Origin: Acetobacter nitrogenifigens DSM 23921 = NBRC 105050
Lineage (GTDB): Bacteria > Pseudomonadota > Alphaproteobacteria > Acetobacterales > Acetobacteraceae
NCBI RefSeq assembly: GCF_000429165.1
Contig: NZ_AUBI01000001.1
Location: 434,001 to 498,000, forward strand
DNA length: 64,000 nucleotides
Direction of reading: 5' to 3'
The position numbers and the translations under genes were made by a program. The notes beneath the pieces are model-generated. The model was not told the DNA's origin. It saw nothing but the letters and a program-made list of their open reading frames with translations, and searched no databases. Below, piece after piece: positions 50,485 to 60,053 of this stretch; position 1 is the first letter of the stretch, and each line of letters starts with the position of its first letter.

Positions 50485-51336
50485 ATGCACTATCCCCTGC
50501 CCGACCTGCTGCTTGAGCCCATCGTCCGCGCCGGGCTACTGGAGGACCTCGGTCGCGCGGGGGACATTACCACTGACGCGATCGTTCCCCCGGATGCGAT
50601 CGCCGCCGCTGCACTGCGCAGCAGACAGGACGGCGTCGTCGCCGGTCTGGACATGGTGCGGCTGTCTTTCAAACTGATTGACCCGACCGTGACCGTAGCG
50701 ATGCTGGCGCGCGACGGCGACAGGGTGGCGCCGGGCGACACGGTGGCGCGTATTGAAGGCTCAGCGCGTGGCGTTCTGACCGGAGAGCGCGTCGGTCTTA
50801 ACCTGCTTTCGCATCTGAGCGGCATTGCCACGGCGACCGCGTCCATCGCCCAGGCGATCGCCGGAAGCAAAGCGAAGCTGTGTTGCACGCGCAAGACGAC
50901 GCCCGGAATGCGCGCGCTACAGAAATATGCGGTAAGGGTCGGCGGCGGCTCGAACCATCGTTTTGGCCTCGACGACGCAGTGCTGATCAAGGACAATCAC
51001 ATCGCCATCGCTGGAAGCGTCGGCGCCGCAATTGACCGCGTGCGTTCGAATGTCGGGCATCTGGTGAAAGTCGAAGTCGAGGTCGACACCCTCGCCCAGC
51101 TCGCCGAGGCGCTTGCCACAGGCGGCGTCGACGCCGCTCTTCTGGACAATATGTCGTGCGATACGCTGCGCGAAGCCGTGAACATGATCAACGGCCGGGC
51201 GATCGCCGAGGCTTCAGGCGGCATCACGCCCGAGACGGCGCCCGGCATCGCTGCGACCGGCGTGGACCTGATCTCGGTAGGCTGGCTGACGCACAGCGTG
51301 CGCGCCATGGATTTCGGGCTCGATTTCGACGCGTAA
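50485..51336 (+). CDS. nadC: Nicotinate-nucleotide pyrophosphorylase (carboxylating)
   Basis: This 283-residue enzyme converts quinolinate and PRPP to nicotinate mononucleotide. The family landmarks are GDITTDAIVPPDAIAAAALR, GERVGLNLLSHLSGIATAT, CTRKTTPGMRALQKYAVRVG and GGGSNHRFGLDDAVLIKDNH. The C-terminal barrel has VEVEVDTLAQLAEAL and LLDNMS. It is the second gene of the nadA-nadC operon. Confidence 0.95.
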   Translation: MHYPLPDLLLEPIVRAGLLEDLGRAGDITTDAIVPPDAIAAAALRSRQDGVVAGLDMVRLSFKLIDPTVTVAMLARDGDRVAPGDTVARIEGSARGVLTGERVGLNLLSHLSGIATATASIAQAIAGSKAKLCCTRKTTPGMRALQKYAVRVGGGSNHRFGLDDAVLIKDNHIAIAGSVGAAIDRVRSNVGHLVKVEVEVDTLAQLAEALATGGVDAALLDNMSCDTLREAVNMINGRAIAEASGGITPETAPGIAATGVDLISVGWLTHSVRAMDFGLDFDA

Positions 51337-51403
51337 ACGCCGCAGGCCCTGACCAGAGAGATGAAAGACCATGCCGGTAATCGGCGTGTTTACGAATCCG
51401 GCT

Positions 51404-52516
51404 TTAACCGCGCCCGTCCACGGCCAGACGCCCCAAAGCAGGATCGTCCGTGAAGAATCCGTCCAGTCCGAGATCGAGATACCGGCGTAATTCCGCAATC
51501 ATCCCCGCAGGATTGCGCGCGGTCGGCCCGTCACCATTACGAAGCTGCTTCGGCAAAAACATGTTTTCCGGCCGCGCCGTATAGGAATGCACCAGAAGCC
51601 CGGCTTCATGTGCGTCATGTACCAGAGTGCTGGGCACCACCCACGCGCCGTCAGCATCCCGAGGAATGAGATCGGTATTGGACGGCCCGATCACATCCGC
51701 AAATGTGCGGATATCCTTCAGCCCTTCCGACGTCATCATATCCCCAAACGTTGTCTTCTTTCCTGCGGCCGCGAGATCGGGAATCTGGTAATTGCGTTCA
51801 CCCATCAGAAACATAAGACGCGCCTGTGGGTTGATCGCCAGAACCTTCTCCCGAATCGCACGCAGATTGCCCGTTTCGAACGACTGCACCTCCAGCGGCG
51901 CCTGTCGCGTATATTCGTGGGCGGCAATCACGCGCAGGAATGCGGCTTCAGGATCGAACCCTAGCGCATGAAAATGCGTGGAATTCTTGATCTCCGGTAT
52001 CACACCGAAAACTTTTCCCCGGGCGGCGGATTCCGCCGACACGAAATCGATCATTTCCTCAAAAGTCAGAACGTCAAAACGTCCGTCGTAACGGGCGTTG
52101 CTTACACGAACCGTCCCCAGACGCTCCTTTGCGCGCAGCGTCTTGAGTTCGGCCAGCGTGAAATCTGTCGTGAACCATCCGGTCTGGTCCCGCCCGTCGA
52201 TTTTCATCGTACGTTTGCGATTGGCGAACTCCGGGTGAGAGGCCACGTCCGTCGTTTCGGCGATATTGCTTTCATGCCGCACGACCAGCACGCCATCTTT
52301 GGTCATGACCAGATCGGGTTCGATAAAATCAGCCCCGTCCGCCATCGCCCGCGCATAGGCCGCCAGCGTATGCTCGGGAAACAGCGCCGACGCGCCACGG
52401 TGTGCGAAAATCAGGGGCTTGGGCGCAAGCATCGGCTCCGCCTTTGCGCTACGCCCGACAATGGAAACAGCAGCCGTCGTGGCGGCGAAAGCGAACGTCG
52501 ATCTGCGCGTAAGCAT
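51404..52516 (-). CDS. glpQ: Exported glycerophosphodiester phosphodiesterase
   Basis: This 371-residue periplasmic enzyme hydrolyses glycerophosphodiesters to glycerol-3-phosphate and an alcohol. The signal MLTRRSTFAFAATTAAVSIV has a twin-arginine look. The TIM-barrel active site shows FAHRGASALFPEHTLAAY (His-Arg), DFIEPDLVMTKDGVLVVRHE (Glu, Asp, His) and GVIPEIKNSTHF. The start at 52516 has GAGGG five bases upstream; in-frame ATG at 52528 is an alternative. It lies downstream of the TonB receptor gene on the same strand and may act on substrates released or captured at the outer membrane. Confidence 0.88.
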   Translation of the reverse strand: MLTRRSTFAFAATTAAVSIVGRSAKAEPMLAPKPLIFAHRGASALFPEHTLAAYARAMADGADFIEPDLVMTKDGVLVVRHESNIAETTDVASHPEFANRKRTMKIDGRDQTGWFTTDFTLAELKTLRAKERLGTVRVSNARYDGRFDVLTFEEMIDFVSAESAARGKVFGVIPEIKNSTHFHALGFDPEAAFLRVIAAHEYTRQAPLEVQSFETGNLRAIREKVLAINPQARLMFLMGERNYQIPDLAAAGKKTTFGDMMTSEGLKDIRTFADVIGPSNTDLIPRDADGAWVVPSTLVHDAHEAGLLVHSYTARPENMFLPKQLRNGDGPTARNPAGMIAELRRYLDLGLDGFFTDDPALGRLAVDGRG

Positions 52517-52628
52517 GTGTACCCTCATCGTAATCCATCTACCGAAGCGCACATCCGCTTCGGCGCCGCCCCGCCGTCAGAGTGACCGACGGGGCGACAG
52601 GCGCGCAAGGCGCCTCGCAGCAGGCTTC

Positions 52629-55106
52629 TTACCACTCAGCGCTAAGCGTCAGGAAGAACATACGCGGCGCAATCGGATAGGCTGTGAACTGCCCGGAAGT
52701 TTGCGTGGCGCTCACCGTTGACCACGCCTTCACGTTCGTAAGGTTCGTGATGTTTCCCTGCACACGCAGAACCGGAATATGCGGAATGCCATGGATCGCG
52801 TAGCCCGCATTCATGCTGAACATCGCATACGGCGAGGCCCACATGTCGTTCGTGTAGGTGGTGAAGCGCTTGCCGATCACCTCCCCAATGAACTGCCCGC
52901 TGAAACCGCCCCAGTTCGTGGTGGCGATGAATTTTTCGCTCCAGTCCGGAGTGCCGACCACGTTCCTGTTCGCCGTATGAACAAGCGACGTGCCGGTGGA
53001 GTAGTTATCGTTGTAAACGGACTTGTTATAGGACAGCGCGTTATACAGCGAGAAATGGTCGCCGAACTGCGCCGTGAACGAGAAGTCCATGCCGTCGGTG
53101 GACACCGATCCGACATTGGCGAGCGTCGTCGCCGAACCGACGATGGACGACAGTACCTGCGTCGTTGAGATCGCCACCAGACGGTTCGAGAAATGAACGT
53201 GGTAATACTCGGCCTGAGCCTGAATGCCGGTCAGAGGGCCCAGGTTGACGTTATGATGCGTCCGCAGGCCGGTCTCGTACGTCCACGATGTTTCCGGCTT
53301 TCCGTTGCGCGCAAAATTGTCGAACGCGGCCTGACTCGTCGCGCCCCAAGCCGTTGCGTTTCCATAGCCCGTCGCCTGGAAAGAGCGCATGTTTTCCTGA
53401 ATATTCGCGAACCACTGCTCGTTCGGCGTAATATTCCAGACTGCGCCGAACGACGGCAGGAACGGCTTCGCCGCCGCAACCGTGCCGCCCGGAACCGTGA
53501 TCGCCGTGCTCGGCGACAGAGACCCCGCCTTGGCCGCGACCGGCAAGGTGCCGTTCGTGTACACCAGTTCCGACTTGAAGCCCGCATTCAACGTGAAGTT
53601 TTTCGATACCTTCCACGTGTCCTGCAGATGCGTGACCCAGGTGTTCGTGTAAAAATTGTTTGTATATTGATCAATCAGCGCATTCTGCTGGCGCTGATAA
53701 GGCGTGGTCGGATCAGACCAGCTGAACGGATACCAGCGCCGCGCCTGGGTATTGTTATTGCGTTCGTACCAGCCGCCGACCTCGATCGTGTGTGCGCCCA
53801 GTTCATACCGCAACGACGACATGACGCCGCCGCGGTTGTCCCAATATTCGGTCGTGCGTGTCGCAAGACCCGACCCGCCGAAAACCTGATTCAGATTCTG
53901 ACCCGGATAGTATGCAGAGAAAAGAGTCGGAAGCCCGGCCGCTGAAATGGGGCCAGCGACGACGCCTTCTCCTGTGTTGTTGTGATAGTAGAATTTTGTA
54001 TTCAGGTGTAGATGGCTGTTGAAATCGTGATTCCACGAGAGATACGTCAGAAAATCACGGCGCTGCGCTGCGCTGTAATAATTTCTGTAGTTCAAACCAG
54101 CCGAAGTATAGGCGCTCGAATTGAAATATTTTTTTGCGTAGGCGGCGTCAGGATAAATGAACGGCCGAACATATGTTCCGTAACCGTTAGGCAGGACGAT
54201 GCCGTCCTCGTTCGGCTCAACCTTGTCTGACCAGTCGAAAAACCAGCTTATCTTGTCATGCAGGCCTTCATGCACGAACTTGGCGTTGACCTGATTGCCG
54301 CCCTGGTGGCCTGCAAAATCCCAGGCCCGCGCGTCCTGTCGCGCCCACGAAACATAGGCGTAGTTACCATTTCCGAATTCGCCCGTATCGATCCGCGCGA
54401 AGGTTCGGAACGTCGACCAACTGCCGAACGTCTGCGAAAGCTGCCCTCCGGCATGACGCTTGGGATCGGACGACGTGAACTCCAGCGTTCCGCCCAGGTT
54501 GGACGTCGAGGCAGTGCCCAGCGAACCCGCGCCTGTGGCCACCGCCGCATTGGCGATGTTCTCGCTGATCACCGCGCGCTGCGGCGACAGGCCGTTATAG
54601 TTGCCATAAGACTGATCGCCCAACGGTATGCCGTCGAGTGTGAAGCCAAGCTGGTTCTGATTGAACCCGTGGATGTAGAGCGACGCATTCTGCTCGTTGT
54701 TGCCCCACGGATCAGCGTCTTCATAGATAACGCCGGGCAGCATGCTGAGCGCCTTGATCGGATTCACGCCCGGAAGGATGCGCTGGATCTGGGTGTGGCC
54801 GAGGCTCTGCTCGGAGCGCGAGCGCCGGGCCGTTGCGACAATGGACTCCACTCCGGACGCCGTCGTGGAGCCGGCCACCTGTTTGGCTGGTTTCACAGAC
54901 AGGCGCGGCGTGGCGGAGGCTTGCGTAGCGGCGGGAAGAGACGCCGCTGGCGACGCTGTGTTTTTTGCGCGCATCGTATGGCGCTTTATCGAGGTGGATG
55001 ACGAGGCCGCGTCGGCCGAAGTCAGCGAGGAAAGCAAGGCCAAAGGCGCGCAAAAAGCCGAAAGCATGGCGAGGCGCCGGGCGCGTGAAGTCATCAACTC
55101 TCTCAT
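52629..55106 (-). CDS. TonB-dependent outer-membrane receptor
   Basis: This 825-residue receptor has a signal peptide (LAMLSAFCAPLALLSSLTSA), a long Ala/Ser/Thr linker and a plug domain from about residue 95 (GHTQIQRILPGVNPIKALSM). A beta barrel follows and ends in the aromatic signature FFLTLSAEW. The plug contains NNEQNASLYIHGFNQNQLGF. Ligand is not evident. The divergent DUF3649-PepSY-DUF3325 genes are a common companion set of siderophore or heme uptake receptors, which favours iron. In-frame ATG at 55094 has a better GAGAG spacing than 55106. Confidence 0.88.
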   Translation of the reverse strand: MRELMTSRARRLAMLSAFCAPLALLSSLTSADAASSSTSIKRHTMRAKNTASPAASLPAATQASATPRLSVKPAKQVAGSTTASGVESIVATARRSRSEQSLGHTQIQRILPGVNPIKALSMLPGVIYEDADPWGNNEQNASLYIHGFNQNQLGFTLDGIPLGDQSYGNYNGLSPQRAVISENIANAAVATGAGSLGTASTSNLGGTLEFTSSDPKRHAGGQLSQTFGSWSTFRTFARIDTGEFGNGNYAYVSWARQDARAWDFAGHQGGNQVNAKFVHEGLHDKISWFFDWSDKVEPNEDGIVLPNGYGTYVRPFIYPDAAYAKKYFNSSAYTSAGLNYRNYYSAAQRRDFLTYLSWNHDFNSHLHLNTKFYYHNNTGEGVVAGPISAAGLPTLFSAYYPGQNLNQVFGGSGLATRTTEYWDNRGGVMSSLRYELGAHTIEVGGWYERNNNTQARRWYPFSWSDPTTPYQRQQNALIDQYTNNFYTNTWVTHLQDTWKVSKNFTLNAGFKSELVYTNGTLPVAAKAGSLSPSTAITVPGGTVAAAKPFLPSFGAVWNITPNEQWFANIQENMRSFQATGYGNATAWGATSQAAFDNFARNGKPETSWTYETGLRTHHNVNLGPLTGIQAQAEYYHVHFSNRLVAISTTQVLSSIVGSATTLANVGSVSTDGMDFSFTAQFGDHFSLYNALSYNKSVYNDNYSTGTSLVHTANRNVVGTPDWSEKFIATTNWGGFSGQFIGEVIGKRFTTYTNDMWASPYAMFSMNAGYAIHGIPHIPVLRVQGNITNLTNVKAWSTVSATQTSGQFTAYPIAPRMFFLTLSAEW

Positions 55107-55292
55107 TTTACAATTCGTGACGTTATCCGGCGCGGAACCTACGTATCTGGCGGCTTCCCGTGCGTGACATTTGCGGGACAGTTACGTTTCAGTTGCGTGA
55201 CAGCATGATGAAAAGCGGGGCGGAGCGCGCTGTTCGCCCCCTGCGGTCGATCACGCTTTACAACGGGTTTCGTTCAACGTATTCAGTTGAGA

Positions 55293-55655
55293 ATGCGTCG
55301 CAATAAATTTCATCCCCGAATATCCGAGCACAGAAAGGCGGCGCCAGTGGCAGCCCAGCGTCGCCCCGGCCTCGGGCGCGCATTCTCCTGGCGCCTGCTG
55401 CTCGCCGCAGCGCCCGCTTACCCCGCCGGACTAGCGATCGTGACGCTCGTCCCCGCAATTCTTGCGACCCACGACCCTGACGCCCTGTTCGTGGCGCAGG
55501 CGGAAGCCGTCGCGGTCGTACCCCTCATCGTCTTGATCATTTTCGGCGCACGCTCGCTGCCTCGCGGTTTCGTCGCCGCTGCGGTCATGGTGCTCTGCGC
55601 GCTTGTCCTCGCCATTCCTTATCTCGCCTTCGGCGCAACGAACCCCGCGCAATGA
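55293..55655 (+). CDS. Small membrane protein, DUF3649-like
   Basis: This 120-residue protein has three hydrophobic helices (AAPAYPAGLAIVTLVPAILA, VAVVPLIVLIIFGA, VAAAVMVLCALVLAIPYLAF) after a basic N-terminus. It matches the size and position of DUF3649 proteins in iron-uptake operons. The ATG at 55293 is preferred over a TTG at 55287. The stop overlaps the PepSY gene start by four bases. Confidence 0.65.
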   Translation: MRRNKFHPRISEHRKAAPVAAQRRPGLGRAFSWRLLLAAAPAYPAGLAIVTLVPAILATHDPDALFVAQAEAVAVVPLIVLIIFGARSLPRGFVAAAVMVLCALVLAIPYLAFGATNPAQ

Positions 55656-57334
55656 TCCGTAAACACCGTTCCCATCTCAGCGGCCCGAGCACATCCGCCA
55701 GCCCCGCTCCCCCTTCCCTGCGCGCCCGCATGGGCTGGCTGCACGCATGGGTTGGCTTCATCGCCGGGGCCGTGCTGGTCTGCATGTTCACGACCGGGAC
55801 ACTCGCGGTCTTCGACCGCGAAATCACGCGCTGGATGCAGCCGGAGATGACACTGGGCGCCGCCTACGCCCCCAGCGCCACTGCGCTCGACAAGGCCGCA
55901 GTCCTTCTGACCGAAGGAGAGCGGGCGGGCGGACGGGCGTTTCTCTCCCTACCCTCCGAGCGCGAGCCGGGACTGAGCGTCCTTCATCTGGAAAATGACG
56001 CCTTCGTCGGCCAGACGCTGGATCCGCGTGACGGCTCCGTCATTCCACTGCGCAACACCACCGGCGGAGATCTGTTCTTTCGATTTCATTACACGCTGCA
56101 CCTCGGGCATCTGACCGGCGTCATCATCGCGCAGCTTCTCGCGGCAGGGTTTCTGGTCACGCTCATGTCCGGGCTGGTGATGCATTACCGCGCGATGCTG
56201 CCGAATCTTCTGACGTTCCGGCCAAACGCGCCGCGTCAACGCTCATGGCTGGACGCGCATCTGCTCGCCGCCGTGATGTTCCTGCCGTTTCTGATCATGG
56301 AGCCTTACACAGGCATCATGATCCACGCGAACCGGCTGTTTCCGACAGGCGGGGAACCCCGCGGCGGCGCCCATCATGGCGAAGGACGTCCGGATGGAAA
56401 GCGCGCGCCGAGCGAACACGGGCGGGGAATGAAGGGTGACGGAGACCGTCACGGACGGAAAATGGATGCGTCCGCCAGCGCGCCCGAAGAATCACCTGCC
56501 GGCGCGACGCAACCCCCGCCACTTGGCGCGATGTACGAGCAGGCCGTCGGCGCGTTTGGTGCGGGGCACATCGGATTCGCACAACCCCGAGGCGATCGCA
56601 TCACCTTTGTCCGGGGTGACGACGCCACGCTGCGCATGACCCGCGACCATATCGACTTCGACCGGCTGACGGGCCGCTCTCTCGGCCTCACTCGGGAGGC
56701 TACCGCCGCCGCCATGACCAGGCAGGCGATGGCTGGTCTGCACATGGCCCGCTGGGCGCCATCGCCGGTGCGCTGGCTTTATTTCGCCTCCGGCGCGGCT
56801 GGAGCAACCATGATGTCGACAGGCCTGATCCTTTTCCTGATGAAACGCCGCAAGAACGCCGGAGAGCATCCCGTCGCCATGGCTCTGGGTGAAGCGCTCG
56901 CCATGACCGCCATCATCGGATTGCCTGTGGGATGCGCCGCCGTGTTCTGGGCGAACAGGCTTCTGCCCGCAACGATGGCGGCGCGCGCATCCTGGGAGAC
57001 CAGCGCGCTGTTCGTCGTGTGGCTCGCATGCGCCGCGCACGCGCTGCTGAGCGCGTTGAGGCGCAGGGTTCACAGCGCCTGGCGCGAAGAAACGGCAATA
57101 CTCGCGCTCGCTCTCGGGCTGCTACCGGCACTCGACCTTGTAACCCGCTGGCCATGGATTCAGACGCAGTCATGGAGCGTGCAGAGCACCTACTGGGGCG
57201 TCGATGCGACTGCTCTCACGTTCGCCGCCATCAGCGGCGCTCTTTGGTGGCTGCTTGGGCGCGCCCGTGAAGCCGCGAGACATGTGCGGCATCCCGCCTC
57301 GGCCAACGCCGTCGGGTTGGAGTATGGGTCATGA
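55652..57334 (+). CDS. PepSY-associated membrane protein (PiuB-like)
   Basis: This 560-residue inner-membrane protein has four or more membrane helices with PepSY-type periplasmic domains. It shows MGWLHAWVGFIAGAVLVCMF near the start and FRFHYTLHLGHLTGVIIAQL in the middle. Related proteins near TonB receptors act as ferric-siderophore or ferric reductases, with histidines in helices as probable heme ligands. A His/Lys/Arg-rich hydrophilic insert at about 239-270 (AHHGEGRPDGKRAPSEHGRG and beyond) may bind metal. Overlaps of four bases at both ends tie it into a three-gene operon. Confidence 0.8.
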   Translation: MIRKHRSHLSGPSTSASPAPPSLRARMGWLHAWVGFIAGAVLVCMFTTGTLAVFDREITRWMQPEMTLGAAYAPSATALDKAAVLLTEGERAGGRAFLSLPSEREPGLSVLHLENDAFVGQTLDPRDGSVIPLRNTTGGDLFFRFHYTLHLGHLTGVIIAQLLAAGFLVTLMSGLVMHYRAMLPNLLTFRPNAPRQRSWLDAHLLAAVMFLPFLIMEPYTGIMIHANRLFPTGGEPRGGAHHGEGRPDGKRAPSEHGRGMKGDGDRHGRKMDASASAPEESPAGATQPPPLGAMYEQAVGAFGAGHIGFAQPRGDRITFVRGDDATLRMTRDHIDFDRLTGRSLGLTREATAAAMTRQAMAGLHMARWAPSPVRWLYFASGAAGATMMSTGLILFLMKRRKNAGEHPVAMALGEALAMTAIIGLPVGCAAVFWANRLLPATMAARASWETSALFVVWLACAAHALLSALRRRVHSAWREETAILALALGLLPALDLVTRWPWIQTQSWSVQSTYWGVDATALTFAAISGALWWLLGRAREAARHVRHPASANAVGLEYGS

Positions 57335-57630
57335 GCGCTGCGTCAATGGCCGTCGTGCAGGCGTTCGACCTCTGGTGCGTCGGCTTTCTGGCGCACGCGC
57401 GCGTCCAAAAGAAAGTCAAAATGGACGGGCGAGCGGACGGCCTCTCGTCCGCAGTCCGCGTCGCAGCGCCGGCCGCCGGATTCCTTGGCTGCCTGTTTCT
57501 GATGGGCGGCGTGGGAGCGCCAGTCTGGCTCGCCGCAGGCTCGATCGCAGGCGTCTTGTGCGCGCTGATTCTGGCTTTTCGCAAATCGCGAGCCGTGCCG
57601 CAGCCAAGGCCGCGCAGGCGACACAGATGA
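57331..57630 (+). CDS. Small membrane protein, DUF3325-like
   Basis: This 99-residue protein has three hydrophobic stretches, with AAGFLGCLFLMGGVGAPVWL followed by LAAGSIAGVLCALILAF, and a basic C-terminal tail. Such DUF3325 proteins commonly end operons with PepSY and TonB receptor genes. The ATG overlaps the PepSY stop. No function is established. Confidence 0.65.
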   Translation: MSAASMAVVQAFDLWCVGFLAHARVQKKVKMDGRADGLSSAVRVAAPAAGFLGCLFLMGGVGAPVWLAAGSIAGVLCALILAFRKSRAVPQPRPRRRHR

Positions 57631-57799
57631 ATTTTCTTGGGGAGAGCCAGCCCGCCACATAGAGGCAGGCCGGAGACGCTGAATCAGGCAGACGAGCAGA
57701 TTGGCGCATCCACCTGCCGCCCTCGTTCAGCTCAATGGCTGAAACGCCGCAAGGACAAAGCCACAGACCGACGTCTCTGAACCCTGGAGCGTAACTGCG

Positions 57800-58174
57800 T
57801 CAGGAAGCCGCCTTGCCTGTCGCTCCCGTGTCGTTGGCAGGCTTCGAGGCGCTGCTCAACACAGAACTGATGGTCTGGCGTGCGACGCGCACCACCACGT
57901 TCTGCGCGATCTCAACCTCGATCTCGTCAGCGCCTTCCTCGGCCTTGCGAACCACGCCGACAATTCCGCCGGCGGTCAGCACGCGATCGCCGCGGCGCAA
58001 CTTGCCCAGCCCTTCACGAAGCTGTTTTTGCTTCTGCTGCTGCGGGCGGATCAGGACGAAATACATGATCGCAAACACAAGCAGGTAGGGAGCGAACTGC
58101 AACAGGCCGGACGTGCTGAACGCGCCGCCGCCAGCCGACTGCGCATAAGCGGGAGAAATCAGGAAGTCGAACAT
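57800..58174 (-). CDS. yajC: Sec translocase accessory subunit YajC
   Basis: This 124-residue protein has one membrane helix (LLQFAPYLLVFAIMYFVLIR) followed by the diagnostic RPQQQKQKQLREGLGKLRRG and DRVLTAGGIVGVV. YajC associates with SecDF in protein export. secD and secF are not downstream in this window. The C-terminal tail is rich in Ala and Ser. Confidence 0.93.
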   Translation of the reverse strand: MFDFLISPAYAQSAGGGAFSTSGLLQFAPYLLVFAIMYFVLIRPQQQKQKQLREGLGKLRRGDRVLTAGGIVGVVRKAEEGADEIEVEIAQNVVVRVARQTISSVLSSASKPANDTGATGKAAS

Positions 58175-58342
58175 CGAGGCATCATTTCCAGAGGCAAACG
58201 TCAGACGAGCGCTGACAGACAGGGCGGGACCATAGAATTTGAGCCGCCCGCGTCAAGCCAGCCGCCAGTTTTCGCACCGCCTTCAACGCGTGTATTGCGG
58301 ATATGCCGCTCGCACAACAGAGCCGACACAGGAAAGACGCCC

Positions 58343-59215
58343 ATGACTCAGCCCGACCTTCTGCCCACTCTCGAACGCATCGCAGCCGCGCTGGAGCGTA
58401 TGTCCCCGCCCCCTCCTTCGCTGGATGGCCTCTCCACCGCCGACGCGTTCGTCTGGCGCCCCGAGAGCGGCAAGCTGGATCCTGTCGCGCACGTCGCCCA
58501 TGTCGACATCGGTTTGCTCCGAGGCGTTGAATCTCAGCAAACCACCCTTCTGGAGAACACGCGCCACTTCGCGCGCGGCCTCTCGGCCAACAATGCGATG
58601 CTCTGGGGATCGCGCGGCATGGGCAAATCCTCGCTCGTGAAGGCCTGCCACGCGTCCGTGAACGCCGAATTTGGCGCCACCCCGCCCGGCGAAGGCAAGC
58701 TCGCTCTGGTGGAGATCGAACGCGAGGATCTGTCCACGCTGCCCGAACTGCTCGGACTGCTCCGCCGCGCGCCGCGTTCTTTCATCGTGTTTTGCGACGA
58801 CCTCTCCTTCGAGCGCGAAGACCGCGATTACAAGGCGCTGAAATCTGTGCTCGACGGCGGCATCTCCGGCCGCCCCGCCAACGTGCTGTTCTACGCGACG
58901 TCCAACCGGCGCCACCTCATGCCCCGCGAGATGATCGACAACGAACGCGCCACCGCCATCAACCCGTCGGAAGCCACAGAAGAAAAGGTATCGCTGTCGG
59001 ACCGCTTCGGACTGTGGCTCGGCTTTCATCCCTGCTCGCAGGACACATTCCTGGAAATGGTGCGCGGTTATGCCCGTGAGCAGTCGCTCAGGATCGCTGA
59101 CGAAGACCTGTGTATGCGCGCCAACGCGTGGTCGATCTCTCGCGGCGGCCGCTCGGGGCGTGTCGCGCAACAATTCATCGACGACCTCTCAGCCACGTTG
59201 AGCACGGAAGCATAG
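58343..59215 (+). CDS. DUF815 AAA-type ATPase
   Basis: This 290-residue cytoplasmic protein has Walker A GSRGMGKSS near residue 92, Walker B FIVFCDDLSFE and the following LFYATSNRRHLMPREMIDNE, all typical of DUF815. The family is widespread in alphaproteobacteria but has no settled function. The start at 58343 is preceded by AGGAAAG; the frame is open far upstream. It is divergent from yajC. A 7-bp tandem repeat begins six bases after the stop. Confidence 0.85.
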   Translation: MTQPDLLPTLERIAAALERMSPPPPSLDGLSTADAFVWRPESGKLDPVAHVAHVDIGLLRGVESQQTTLLENTRHFARGLSANNAMLWGSRGMGKSSLVKACHASVNAEFGATPPGEGKLALVEIEREDLSTLPELLGLLRRAPRSFIVFCDDLSFEREDRDYKALKSVLDGGISGRPANVLFYATSNRRHLMPREMIDNERATAINPSEATEEKVSLSDRFGLWLGFHPCSQDTFLEMVRGYAREQSLRIADEDLCMRANAWSISRGGRSGRVAQQFIDDLSATLSTEA

Positions 59216-59220
59216 AAGAG

Positions 59221-59313
59221 GTCGGGCGTCGGGCGTCGGGCGTCGGGCGTCGGGCGTCGGGCGTCGGGCGTCGGGCGTCGGGCGTCGGGCGTCGGGCGTC
59301 GGGCGTCGGGCGT
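59221..59313. repeat. 7-bp tandem repeat, about 13 copies
   Basis: The unit GTCGGGC is repeated 13 times plus a partial unit without a mismatch, directly after the DUF815 gene. A seven-base unit would shift the reading frame with each copy change, but here it lies outside any supported gene. It could form secondary structure and affect mRNA 3' end stability, or be a neutral slippage tract. Confidence 0.95.
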
Positions 59314-60053
59314 AAATGTACAACATACTCCCGATACACAAAAAACTATTCGATAAGAGATAAGGGAAGAATACACAGCTACGCAGCAGCGGATGACCGC
59401 AACTGCAGCGCGCCAGCTTTCCCATGATCCACACGACGTCTCCTCACGGAGGCGCCCGGCGCTTTCAGGACGAAGCTATAACGCGCCATACTGGAAGCCC
59501 ATACGCATAACTTTGCGCAGATCACATACCTTCGGAAAATGTCATATTCGGAACATTATAAATCAAAAAAAACAACCATCCAATGCGCCCGAGGAAAAAC
59601 GTGCCGCCATTGACGGACGAAACGCGTAATTTCTGAAAATATCTGTAAATACTTGTGCAATGTGCGTTTTGCGAACGTTCGCCCGCAACACACCATCGCA
59701 CCTGCCCGCCTCAACCCGACAAAACACCCGAAAATCGACTATATTCCGCCCCACGGCCTCGGCGCCAACCGCCGAGACAAGTCATCGCTCCGGTCGACCG
59801 ATCCAGCCCCATGTCCTGAACGGCCCCCGCCCATTGTCCTATTCGCCGGACGTTTTGCGGCGCCGCCCCGACACCCCCCGTCTCCTCTTATTAAACAATT
59901 ATTTCATTAAATCGGGACGCCCGTTGCAAAGCGGACACGCCCCGAAACCATAGCCATGCACGCGTTCGCGATCTGATTTGCAAGGGCGATCAATCCGTGT
60001 AGGGAATGTTCCCGACCGAGAAACATACACCAACCTACCACCAAGGACTTTGC
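59314..60053. other. Intergenic region before the second oxidoreductase module
   Basis: About 740 bases without a supportable gene. A locally AT-rich stretch around 59540-59580 is a candidate promoter region. Short frames here have neither ribosome binding sites nor protein-like composition. AAGGA before 60054 serves the next gene. Confidence 0.5.

Noticed and set aside
52565..52615. GC-rich hairpin between glpQ and the TonB receptor gene
   Set aside because: The arms pair only partly and no T-run follows in either direction, so a terminator call is not supported.
55270..55310. Possible Fur-like box before the DUF3649-like gene
   Set aside because: A few GAGAAT-type bases are present, but the dyad is too weak and overlaps the start codon.
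59110..59427. 105-codon frame reading through the 7-bp repeat
   Set aside because: It runs out of frame with the DUF815 gene and gives only a repetitive Gly-Arg-Ala-Ser peptide; no ribosome binding site.
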